From NCBI RefSeq assembly GCF_006265175.1, contig NZ_VDCQ01000035.1:1-64000 (forward strand): a stretch of DNA of 64,000 nt, written 5' to 3'. Positions 19,508 through 27,741 of the stretch are shown one piece after another; the stretch's first letter is position 1, and each line of letters starts with the position of its first letter. The stretch comes from Paenibacillus hemerocallicola. Lineage in GTDB: Bacteria > Bacillota > Bacilli > Paenibacillales > NBRC-103111. The translations under genes were made by a program, and so were the position numbers. Under the pieces are notes generated by a model that was not told the origin of the DNA, did no database searches, and was given only the letters and a program-made list of their open reading frames with translations.

Positions 19508-19612
19508 TTAGGAACTGCGACGAAATTACCTGCCTGTTTGGCGGCGTCCCCTTCAGTCCAGGCAGCCTTCTGTCCGCCCAAGGGAGGGACGTTATTTCGT
19601 CGCAGTTCCTTA
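19508..19612. repeat. Palindromic element A (MITE-like)
   Basis: About 105 bp bounded by CCTTAGG and by 17-bp inverted repeats, AGGAACTGCGACGAAAT (19510-19526) and its complement (19594-19610). The centre also contains a partial inverted repeat (GGCGGCGTCCC / GGGAGGGACG region is imperfect). No gene is in it. One copy is seen in the window. Its end abuts element B, so the two look inserted next to or into each other. Confidence 0.6.
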
Positions 19613-19713
19613 GGCGCGATCAAAAAATAATAGACCAATTGGTTGTCCGAAAAAAGCGTAGTGACGCGTATGATCGGACAACATGAGGTCCGCCATTTTT
19701 TGATCGCGCCTTA
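19611..19713 (+). repeat. Dispersed palindromic element B, copy 1
   Basis: A 103-bp element bounded by 15-bp inverted repeats (GGCGCGATCAAAAAA and its complement). Inside are a second inverted repeat (GTTGTCCGA / TCGGACAAC) and the palindrome ACCAATTGGT. The reverse complement occurs almost unchanged at 41780-41881, more than 22 kb away. It has no coding capacity and fits a miniature transposable element or REP-type repeat. It lies between the permease gene (19774) and the SBP gene (19459) and could form a hairpin in their transcript. Confidence 0.8.
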
Positions 19714-19773
19714 GTCCCGTTGTTACGAGGCCTCACCTCCAGCACGAATGGTTTGGAATATAAAATCCAGGTA

Positions 19774-20649
19774 TCAGCCTTTGATCGCGCCGATCATAAC
19801 ACCCTGAATAAAATATTTTTGCAGAAAGGGGTAAATCACGATCATGGGAATGACCATTACCATGATCCCGGCCGATTTGATTCCTTCCGGCGTTACGACC
19901 GTTTGCTCCTGTACGGGCAAATTGTTGATTTCCTGGAGCAGAGATTGACTTCGGATCATCTGCTGAACCAGAACGGCCAAATTATATTTCTCGATATCCT
20001 GGATGTACAAGAGCACGCCTACAAACGAGTTCCAGTAACCGACGGCGTAAAAGAGGGCGACGGTAGCCATAACCGGAAGCGACAGCGGAAGAACGATTCG
20101 CGCCAAGTATCGAAATTCCCCGCAGCCATCCATTCGGGCGGCTTCCTCCAGTTCGCCGGGGATATTGGCGAAGAAGGTTCGCATAATCAGCATGTAGTAG
20201 GTGCTTATAAGAGCCGGAAGCCATAACGCTCCGTACGTATTCATCAACCCTAACGATTTGACGACCAGATAGGTTGGAATCATGCCGCCGCTGAACAGCA
20301 TCGTAAATACGATCGCCAATGTGAAAAAACGTCGGCCATACATGTAGGAACGCGACAAGGGATACGCCGCGAGAATCGTAAACGCCAAGCTGCCGACAAC
20401 GCCCACAACCGTGATCAGGACGCTGTTCAAGAACGCTTGCACGATTCTTGTTCCGCTCATCAGTAAACGGTAAGAATCCAGGCTCCATCCCCTTGGCCAG
20501 AGCGAGACGCTGCCCGACACGATATGATGAGGGTCGCTTAGGCTGAGAGCGGCCACATGCAGGATCGGCAGCAAACAGCTAAGCGCGATCAGTCCAAGTA
20601 TCAGGGCATTCAAGCGATAAAACAGTTTCTCTCCGAATGAAGTTCTCAT
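19774..20649 (-). CDS. Carbohydrate ABC permease, LplC/YtcP type
   Basis: 291 residues with six predicted membrane helices and the EAA loop EEAARMDGCGEFRYLARIVL that contacts the ATPase; it ends in the family-typical VMIGAIKG. GGGGAA precedes the ATG. It starts 36 bases after the LplB-type gene and forms the second half of the heterodimeric channel for the SBP at 17813. No ATPase gene is near, so a shared ATPase of the MsmX kind elsewhere is likely. Confidence 0.92.
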   Translation of the reverse strand: MRTSFGEKLFYRLNALILGLIALSCLLPILHVAALSLSDPHHIVSGSVSLWPRGWSLDSYRLLMSGTRIVQAFLNSVLITVVGVVGSLAFTILAAYPLSRSYMYGRRFFTLAIVFTMLFSGGMIPTYLVVKSLGLMNTYGALWLPALISTYYMLIMRTFFANIPGELEEAARMDGCGEFRYLARIVLPLSLPVMATVALFYAVGYWNSFVGVLLYIQDIEKYNLAVLVQQMIRSQSLLQEINNLPVQEQTVVTPEGIKSAGIMVMVIPMIVIYPFLQKYFIQGVMIGAIKG

Positions 20650-20685
20650 TGGTTTCCCCTTTTATAAGTTCTTGATAGGAAGGCA

Positions 20686-21579
20686 TTACCATAACCCCTG
20701 TCCGAATTTTCTCGCGGTTCGGTTCGCTAGCACCACGAGAACAAGACCTACGACGGATTCGAACAACCCGAGGGCGGCCGTGAAGCTGAACTGCGCCCCT
20801 TCGATACCAATTCGGTAAACGTAAGTAGAGATAACCTCCGAAATACTTGAGACGACCGGGTTTTGCAAGACGAATACCTTATCGAATCCAACCTCCAGCA
20901 CATTCCCGATCGACAGGATGAACATGATGACAATTGTCGAGGCTATGCCCGGAATCGTAATATGGATCATTTGCTTCCATTTGTTGGCCCCGTCCATCCC
21001 CGCGGCTTCATATAGGCTAGGATCGATTGAGCTTAAGGCCGCAAGATAAATAATGGCCGCGAAACCGGATTCCTTCCAGATGCCCGCTCCGAGGAAAATG
21101 GCGATCCAAGAAGCCGGTTTATATAAAAAGGGATAGACGTCTCCCGTCAACCGCAGCATCAGATGATTGATAATTCCCGATTCCTGGGCGAACAGGGTCA
21201 GCACGATCCCGCCTACAATGACCCAAGAGAAAAAATGAGGCAAGTAAACCAAGGTCTGCACGAACCGTTTGAACCACATTTTCTTTAGCTCGTTTAGCAG
21301 AATGGCAAGTATAATCGGAAAAGGAAATCCGACGAATATGGACAACATGCCCAGCACAAACGTATTACGAATGATTTCTAACGACTGCGGGTTATCGAAT
21401 AACATGCGAAAATGCTTCATGCCTGCCCAGGGGCTATCCCAGATGCCTTGGATAAAGTTGTAATCCTTGAATGCGATTACAACGCCGAGCATGGGCCAAT
21501 ACTTGAAAAGGGCGTAAAACAGAATAACCGGAATAAACATGACGAACAAGGGAATGTTCTTGCGCAATCTGACTCCCAC
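20686..21579 (-). CDS. Carbohydrate ABC permease, LplB type
   Basis: 297 residues from a GTG at 21579 (MGVRLRKNIPLFVMF) with AGAGGAG nine bases upstream; the open frame upstream of it has no signal for translation. Six membrane helices; signature YWPMLGVVIAFKDYNF near the start and EAA loop EAAGMDGANKWKQMIHITIP. It pairs with the LplC-type permease downstream and would import an oligosaccharide delivered by the SBP. The AraC-type membrane regulator at 21822-24056 is directly upstream and probably controls it. Confidence 0.92.
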   Translation of the reverse strand: MGVRLRKNIPLFVMFIPVILFYALFKYWPMLGVVIAFKDYNFIQGIWDSPWAGMKHFRMLFDNPQSLEIIRNTFVLGMLSIFVGFPFPIILAILLNELKKMWFKRFVQTLVYLPHFFSWVIVGGIVLTLFAQESGIINHLMLRLTGDVYPFLYKPASWIAIFLGAGIWKESGFAAIIYLAALSSIDPSLYEAAGMDGANKWKQMIHITIPGIASTIVIMFILSIGNVLEVGFDKVFVLQNPVVSSISEVISTYVYRIGIEGAQFSFTAALGLFESVVGLVLVVLANRTARKFGQGLW

Positions 21580-21821
21580 TTCTTGGTTCTCCTCTCTGCG
21601 ATGCGAATGTGATCGTTTACATTCCAAACTATAGGGACAACGGAGCCTCCGCTCAATAGATATGATTCTTGCGCATAGACCATATTCCATTGGAAACGCC
21701 AAAAATCCGCTTCTTGTCGAAGCGGACCACGGTTTTTGCGTTTATTTCAGGCATCGCGTACAAGCTCAAGATAGATCAAAATCTCGGGTAGAGGAATTTC
21801 CTCGTTGGACGCGTTGGACGC

Positions 21822-24056
21822 TTAAGATTCCCGATTCATTTTGCGGTAATCGCCCGGCGTTGTCCCTTCCCATTTCTTGAACACGCGAATAAACGTAATG
21901 GCATGCGTGTACCCCACCTTATGGGCGATATCCTGCACGGAGTCCGGCGAATCCACGACTAATAACCGCTTGGCTTCCTCCATTCTTACTTTGGCCACGT
22001 AATCCACGAAATTCTCTCCGAATTCCTCTTTGAACAGTCGACTTACGGTCTTCATATGGAGCTGAAACGTTTCGCTGATGTGAGTAAGCGACAGATCGGG
22101 ATTGGAATAATGGGCTTCTATATACTCCTTGATTTGCAAAATGAACTTGCGGCTTTCCCTTTTTTGCTTCTGCAGCTGAAGTTGCTCCGATAAAGTCCGA
22201 AGGACCGTATGGATGATTTCCTCCGCTTCTTCTAATTGGATAAAGCCTTCTACTTTGGCTCTGATGTCCGGCAACGCCTCCTGTTCCCAGATCAATCGAA
22301 GCCCGGTCGGGAGCGTCTTGCACTCCTTGTCCAAGGCAAAGATGAAATAGTGGATAAAATCGGCCGCATCTTCACGTCTGACAGCGGCAGTCTTGAACGT
22401 CGCGAACAAGTCGCGAAGCTGCTCCTCCCAGTTCGTCTGTCCCGCGCGAAAAGCTTGCGCTGTCGAAACGATCCGATCCGCATATTGCAATAGATGACCT
22501 TGCGGCGGAGTGTTGATCTCGCCATACGAAATGACCGCATGGATGCCGGAATGCGATTTGTATTGCAGCGCCTCCAACGCCTCGGAGTAGGATCTGGCAA
22601 TATGTCCGGGGAAGTCGATAACGGATCCGATTCCGCATGAAACCGTAAAGGGCAAGTGCTGCCCGATCCATTGCCCGGCTTGATTGCAAAAGCTTTGGAG
22701 CCAAGCGTCGAGCTCCGTTTGCCCTTGTCCGGCCAAGATCATAGCCGCCAATTGGTCTTGGCGCATCCATTCGCACCATACGTGCTTATTCATCTGCTGG
22801 CCCGTTTCCCGAACGGATGCGGATACGGCGAATTTCAGCAAGCTTTGATCTTGAGGGGAATAAGCGCCGACAAACTTATTCATATGATCGATCTCGAATA
22901 CGACTACGGCAATTTGGCAGCCTTGATCCGCTAGCCCGACACGCTGCATCTCCAGCTCCCACTCTTCTGCCAGAAGGGGCTCTGCGTCTTCCAATATTCT
23001 TTTGAATAACAGCCTCCTGCGAAATCCTGCGCTCTCCTCCGCTTTTTTGTCAAAATCTTTGGAGTGCTCGACCAGTTCATCAATCGCCGTTCGAATGAAA
23101 TGAAATTCATCCTGGCGTTCACCCCACGCCGTTTTCCCCGGTGGCCGATTGACGTTCCTAGTGTGCAGCCGGATGTTGGATTCGATCAGCTGTATCGGGC
23201 GATAATGTCTCCGAGCGGCAAGAAATAACCATGTAATCCCCACAAGCACCGAGGACAGCATAGCTGCATACCAGACATTCGAAATGGAGGACAAATAGCC
23301 ATAAGCGTTCGTTTGCTTGAAACCGGATTTAACCGTCCAACCCGAATAATCGGATGTGAGCGATGTCAATACACTGCCCGAGCTTGGCTCGCTCCCGATC
23401 AATGGCGCGCCACTCGCGTCGGCTAGCGACAAAAAATTTAAATCCGAAACCAAAAGCTCCCGGAGCGCTTCTTCCAGTTTGCTCAGCTGAATATTGGCCA
23501 CGATAAGTCCCTGGACTCCGGAATTAAGCGGAATTGTTTTGGATAAGGAAATCACCTGCTTCTGAACGGTTGTCTCTCCTTGAAATTCCCTGAAGGAACG
23601 GATGACGGACCACGGATGAGCGCCTTCAGCCTTCATTGCCCTTTCGAGAAAAGCGCGATCCGCAAATTGCTCAAGCGGAATCATCGTATTCGATGTCAGC
23701 ACAACCTGATCGGATACCCGATACAAATAAATCGAATCGATCGATAACAAATAGGTCGACAAATCACGCACTCTTTGGGAAATAAGATAAGTTTCGTAAG
23801 GATCGCTTAAAGGATCGCCGTCAAAAAAAAGCCGAATCCGATCATTCGTCAATATTTCCTTGATCATCGTCTGTTCCGAAAAACGCAGGATGGAATCGGT
23901 TGTCTGCATAATGTTGCGGGCGAATACTTCATTCGCTTTGACCGCTTGCTGCTTCGCGTAATTCCCAAGTACCGTGAAGAATAGAAAAATCAGAATAGAG
24001 ACGATCGTCAGAAAAACAGGCAAATACGACATTAGCCAGCGATGGTAAATTTTCAT
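21822..24056 (-). CDS. Membrane-bound AraC-type regulator with extracellular sensor
   Basis: 744 residues. A transmembrane helix near residues 10-32 and a second near 270-290 flank an extracellular Cache-like sensor. The cytoplasmic part has a GGDEF-like/linker region (about 370-520) and ends in an AraC double helix-turn-helix (LSLTHISETFQLHMKTVSRL and VQDIAHKVGYTHAITFIRVF). This is the one-component sensor layout seen beside LplABC systems, where one protein senses the sugar outside and binds DNA inside. It heads the permease/SBP group. Confidence 0.88.
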   Translation of the reverse strand: MKIYHRWLMSYLPVFLTIVSILIFLFFTVLGNYAKQQAVKANEVFARNIMQTTDSILRFSEQTMIKEILTNDRIRLFFDGDPLSDPYETYLISQRVRDLSTYLLSIDSIYLYRVSDQVVLTSNTMIPLEQFADRAFLERAMKAEGAHPWSVIRSFREFQGETTVQKQVISLSKTIPLNSGVQGLIVANIQLSKLEEALRELLVSDLNFLSLADASGAPLIGSEPSSGSVLTSLTSDYSGWTVKSGFKQTNAYGYLSSISNVWYAAMLSSVLVGITWLFLAARRHYRPIQLIESNIRLHTRNVNRPPGKTAWGERQDEFHFIRTAIDELVEHSKDFDKKAEESAGFRRRLLFKRILEDAEPLLAEEWELEMQRVGLADQGCQIAVVVFEIDHMNKFVGAYSPQDQSLLKFAVSASVRETGQQMNKHVWCEWMRQDQLAAMILAGQGQTELDAWLQSFCNQAGQWIGQHLPFTVSCGIGSVIDFPGHIARSYSEALEALQYKSHSGIHAVISYGEINTPPQGHLLQYADRIVSTAQAFRAGQTNWEEQLRDLFATFKTAAVRREDAADFIHYFIFALDKECKTLPTGLRLIWEQEALPDIRAKVEGFIQLEEAEEIIHTVLRTLSEQLQLQKQKRESRKFILQIKEYIEAHYSNPDLSLTHISETFQLHMKTVSRLFKEEFGENFVDYVAKVRMEEAKRLLVVDSPDSVQDIAHKVGYTHAITFIRVFKKWEGTTPGDYRKMNRES

Positions 24057-24173
24057 TTACGGATCCTTTCGCTTCAAGCCCCGATAAGAGTAATATAGTC
24101 ATACCAATACTAGCACCGGGTGAAACCGGAATCAATCCGTTTTAAATTTTCCTTTTGCTCATAGAGAAATTAG

Positions 24174-24200
24174 AAAAAAACCGCGATTTACGCGGTTTTT
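24174..24200 (-). terminator. Terminator after the beta-helix gene at 24259
   Basis: AAAACCGCG-N5-CGCGGTTTT with T runs on both sides, so it can act in both directions. On the minus strand it closes the 24259-26187 gene and separates it from the AraC-type sensor downstream. Confidence 0.8.
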
Positions 24201-24258
24201 ATTGCTTCGCACCTCAGAAATCCTACTCGCTTCCGCATGTCCCTTTCCTCGCCGCTTT

Positions 24259-26187
24259 CTATCCCTTGTAATGCGCCGACCAGTTCAGCTTCACCGTCTC
24301 TCCAAGTTCCGGCGCAGTAACGAACCGGACGGTAAGATGCGTCGCATCGGCGCTCTCCGCCCATACCCCCGCCGCCGCTGCGGAGGCCGAGGCGGCGCTC
24401 ACCTGGTAATCGCCTGCCTCCGGGGCATAGCCGAGTCCATGTGGAATCAGGCGGGCGGTGGCGACACCGTCTCCCGTAAAAGAGATTTGCCCGCTTTTCG
24501 CGCGGTCGGCACGAATATACGCTTCGAACGGTTGTTCCGGGAGGTCGTACATCGTCGTGCTGCCCGGAACCGTATCGCAAGCGTTGTTGCCGATAAACCG
24601 GTTCCCGCTGCTGCCCGGTGCGATCCCCCTGATCGCGGTCAGGGCTCTGTTGTCCGGATTGACGATCATGTTGTCGCTGAACACGGAGCCGATTTGCGCA
24701 TATCCCGCCGCATCGACCTCGATGGCCGCAGACCCGTCGGCGACGAGATTCCAGCGATACACGATATTTTGGGAAACGATGTTCGCCTTTCCGCCTTTGG
24801 CAAATCGGATCGCCGCCTTGTCGCAATAGCCGAACCGATTGCCCGTCACATTCATATAGGAGGCGCTTTCGGCAAAGACGAGACCTCTGCTGGCATAAGC
24901 GGGATACACGCCGGGCACTTCGTTGTACCGTCTCGCCTGGATAAAGTTATTTCCCGATATCGTGGAGTTGGACGCCTCCAACACATAACAGCCGTAGTTG
25001 ACCGTATGATAGCATGCATTGTTGGCGATCAATGAATCGACCAGCCGGCCGTAAAAAAAAGTAGCGAACGAATCGTTGAAATTATTTTGAATCGACAGCC
25101 CGTACGCTGTCGGAGAAGAAACGACGATGCAGCCCATTTCGCTATGGTCCGTCCCCGTCCATTTTATGGCATGAAAGCTGTTATCGTGGATCCGGTATGC
25201 GCGGGACGGCCCTCCGTAAAGGCCGATGCTGTTCATTGGATTGATCCGGATACCGAGGTAAACGGAGCTGAACAGATTGTCCTTGACCAGCAGCTGGCGG
25301 CCGTATGCATCCAGACCGATCCGAAGCACCATGATCAGGCAATTCTCCACGATGGCATCCAGATCGTTGTAAGCGTCAACATTATTGTCCGGCGCATCCG
25401 TCATCTTCATCACGATACCGTCCTGCGGCGCTCCCGCTCCGCGAATGTACAGATTCGACAGCTTGACTCCCCCGGACATGCAGCGGATCATCGGGCTGAA
25501 CGAGTTGTTGGCCGCCTGAATTCGCGCTCTTCCGTACCAGGCATTGTCAGCGGAAATATGGATGCCCGACGCATGGACATAGGGCACTGTAACCGTATCG
25601 GAAATGAGATAGACCCCTTCGGAAAAAAACAAACTCCGGCTCGGGCTTCCTACGATATAATCGAATGCGGCTTGGATCGCGGCGGTGTCGTCTGTCGTCC
25701 CGTTCCCTTTAGCCCCGAACCATTTTACCTCCACCCTGCCCGTATACAGTCTTTTATAACGAGCCCCAGAAGACGAAACGAGAACCGTTCCCGTATTGTC
25801 GGCAGATGCGGTATCCGCAGGATCGTAGATGAAAGGTCCCTCCTGCCCCGGGTCTTTGACATAATAAATACAGTCCGGGTCCGGGTCCGTAAAGGCGCGA
25901 AGCGCGGCAACGGTTGTCGCTATGCAAAAGTCCATATGCAGCAGCTCCCTGAGTTTCATTCTGTACAGTTCCGGGTCCGAGCCATATACGGCCTCCGACA
26001 CTGAAGCGTCCGCATGAGCCATGCCGTTCCACAAACTGCCGGCGGCTGCCGCCGTACCCAACATCCCGAGCGCGGCCAACACTTTTCGTCGCTCGAGCTT
26101 GGGAGTTTGTCCTTCTGAAGACTGCAATCGGTGATGCCCTTGATCCGCCATTTTCCATACCCCCGTTCGAACGTTTTGGGTATCCAT
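24259..26187 (-). CDS. Tat-exported right-handed beta-helix protein
   Basis: 642 residues from the ATG at 26187 (GGAAGG seven bases upstream); an ATG five codons earlier lacks a ribosome site. A Tat-like motif (LERRKVLAALGMLG) precedes a hydrophobic segment. It carries the conserved domain (TTVAALRAFTDPDPDCIYYV, YDPADTASADNTGT, GARYKR) followed by VKWFGAKGNGTTDDTAAIQA, then rungs with repeated N-N/G turns such as IQNNFNDSF and ISGNNFIQ. The C-terminus has a beta-domain (SFTGDGVATARLIPHGLGYA). It is a secreted polysaccharide-interacting protein. Unlike its three relatives in the window, no SBP gene precedes it; it stands alone between a terminator and a region of relics. Confidence 0.85.
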   Translation of the reverse strand: MDTQNVRTGVWKMADQGHHRLQSSEGQTPKLERRKVLAALGMLGTAAAAGSLWNGMAHADASVSEAVYGSDPELYRMKLRELLHMDFCIATTVAALRAFTDPDPDCIYYVKDPGQEGPFIYDPADTASADNTGTVLVSSSGARYKRLYTGRVEVKWFGAKGNGTTDDTAAIQAAFDYIVGSPSRSLFFSEGVYLISDTVTVPYVHASGIHISADNAWYGRARIQAANNSFSPMIRCMSGGVKLSNLYIRGAGAPQDGIVMKMTDAPDNNVDAYNDLDAIVENCLIMVLRIGLDAYGRQLLVKDNLFSSVYLGIRINPMNSIGLYGGPSRAYRIHDNSFHAIKWTGTDHSEMGCIVVSSPTAYGLSIQNNFNDSFATFFYGRLVDSLIANNACYHTVNYGCYVLEASNSTISGNNFIQARRYNEVPGVYPAYASRGLVFAESASYMNVTGNRFGYCDKAAIRFAKGGKANIVSQNIVYRWNLVADGSAAIEVDAAGYAQIGSVFSDNMIVNPDNRALTAIRGIAPGSSGNRFIGNNACDTVPGSTTMYDLPEQPFEAYIRADRAKSGQISFTGDGVATARLIPHGLGYAPEAGDYQVSAASASAAAAGVWAESADATHLTVRFVTAPELGETVKLNWSAHYKG

Positions 26188-26475
26188 GTCTTCGCCTTCC
26201 ATATCAAACCATTCCGGGAGCTCGCCGTTAGTTGCATTATAGCTTTCCTCCTCTCAGCTTGCATATAGGACATTGTTTTCGTTAAAAGTCAATTTCTTGC
26301 TGTTTTGCTTGCAGGCTTCATTCTCGCAAGTACCAATCCTAGTCTTTCTATGTTGCGAATGCGGCCGACGATAACGTCTCTATCATCGATGGCGAGAGCA
26401 ATACCGTAATCGCTACCGTTACCGTTGGCAATTTTCCATTCGGCGTGGGAGTCAAACCATAAAGGCGCAAAGAAA

Positions 26476-26700
26476 GGCTCGTTTGATGCCATCCTGGTCT
26501 TTCATGTTCTGCTTTTGTTGGAAGATGAACAAATGGTTCTCCAGAGAATCAATGAACTGTTAAGACCAGGAGGATTATTGATATCCGCAACCCCATGCGT
26601 GGGTGAAAAGCTACTATTAAAAAGCTTGTTATGGTTTGCGGGAAAATTTGGTTTAACGCCGGATATACGATCATTCAAAATACGCGATTTACGAACGCAA
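26476..26700 (+). pseudogene. SAM-dependent methyltransferase fragment
   Basis: FDAILVFHVLLLLEDEQMVL, INELLRPGGLLISATPC and FGLTPDIRSFKIRDL match the middle and post-core part of class I methyltransferases. The SAM-binding GxGxG part is missing and the frame ends soon after. This is the first of four adjacent fragments, all on the plus strand. Confidence 0.6.
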
Positions 26701-26707
26701 CGAGCAG

Positions 26708-26896
26708 ATGTTGTATGAACTGACGGTACGTCTAATCTCGAAGCGCGGTCTTACGATTTCGCGACAGGCAATCGCCAAACATCTTGCCACGTTGGATGAA
26801 GCAAGGCTCGTAAAATCGGTGCGAAAAGGAAAGTATCGAGTTCTTATGTTCAACAAAGAGCCCCTTAAAAACTTGCTGGAAGGATGGGTAAAGTAA
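26708..26896 (+). pseudogene. ArsR-type regulator fragment
   Basis: About 60 residues: ISRQAIAKHLATLDEARLVK followed by SVRKGKYRVLMFN and a short C-terminus is the recognition helix and wing of an ArsR-type winged helix. The first helices are missing or altered. It is followed 37 bases later by the start of a VOC-family gene with a good ribosome site; ArsR plus VOC is a common gene pair, so both came from one former operon. Confidence 0.6.
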
Positions 26897-26933
26897 TTTT
26901 GTTAAAACAATTATCAAAGGAGGCAACAACCGT

Positions 26934-27227
26934 ATGAAAATCATCGTTACCAGCTTATTCGTGCAAGATCAGGACAAGGCACTGAAGTTTTATACAGAAT
27001 CGCTCGGTTTATAAAAAAGCATGACATTCCCTGTCGCTTGCCTGGAATATACCGGATGGATTTTAAGCGATGCAAGGGTGCATTCGAAGTAATGTTTCCA
27101 GAAGCCGGAGATGCGGGAAAGGCTCCAATACACGACGCCCAACGATGTTCCCGACTTCGTTGGCCCAACTTGGAACGGGAAATAGCCATCGATATTCACG
27201 TAAACTCCTGCGGTAACAATATTCGAA
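26934..27227 (+). pseudogene. VOC-family (glyoxalase-like) relic, frameshifted
   Basis: AAAGGAGG precedes the ATG at 26934. The frame begins normally (IVTSLFVQDQDKALKFYTES) but hits TAA at 27012; one frame over it continues FIKKHDIP, the usual next segment. Near 27200 a trace of the C-terminal CGN-x-I motif is seen. Several shifts separate these pieces, so the protein cannot be made. Confidence 0.6.
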
Positions 27228-27418
27228 CTCAAGATGGGCCTCCTTCGCGCCTGCCCTTTATCGGCTGTCCGGGCACGCCACTTACTACCATTTGCTTTCC
27301 CGCCTTACTTCCTCCATGATCGCCTTGACCCCTTCATCGATTTGTTCGTGTTGTGTCTGGGAGATGCTGATCCGCAGGAGCTTCGTTCACTGGTCATGCG
27401 GCGGGCGGGACGCTCCAC

Positions 27419-27655
27419 CGGTTTTTCGCACCGCTTTCCAGCAGCGCCTTTATCGTATCCGTTCTGTTTTTGGGCGTTGTATCCTCGCTGCTCACTGCCT
27501 GGTTGTCAAACTACATTTTGTCCAAGATGGAAGCGTCGAGAATGAGCGTATTTGCCAATCTGTCCACGATCGTCTCCATGGCAGACGGAGCGGTGTTTCT
27601 CGGGGAAGAGGTTGCGGTGTATCACGGGATCGGCTCGGTGCTCATTATAGGGTAA
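27419..27655 (+). pseudogene. EamA/DMT-type transporter C-terminal fragment
   Basis: RFFAPLSSSAFIVSVLFLGV, SSLLTAWLSNYILSKMEASR and FLGEEVAVYHGIGSVLIIG are the last three helices of an EamA drug/metabolite transporter. The first seven or so helices are missing. Confidence 0.65.
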
Positions 27656-27676
27656 TTGGGGCGAATCGTCTGGGCC

Positions 27677-27703
27677 GAAAAAAAAGAGCCGCTTTCGCGG
27701 CTC
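27677..27703 (-). terminator. Terminator of the iron-transport unit
   Basis: GAGCCGC/GCGGCTC stem followed on the minus strand by a run of eight or nine T. It lies 39 bases after the stop of the fused ABC transporter. Confidence 0.85.
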
Positions 27704-27741
27704 CGAACACCGAATAATGTCGGCTGTTCCAATAATCCCGT

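Noticed and set aside
19456-19638. Short minus-strand frame through the palindromic elements
   Set aside because: It arises from the repeat sequence itself and overlaps the SBP start; no ribosome site.
26289-26492. Short minus-strand frame with GSDYGIALAIDDRDVIVG
   Set aside because: It reads rather like protein, but I cannot match it to any family and it has no ribosome site; it may be one more relic.
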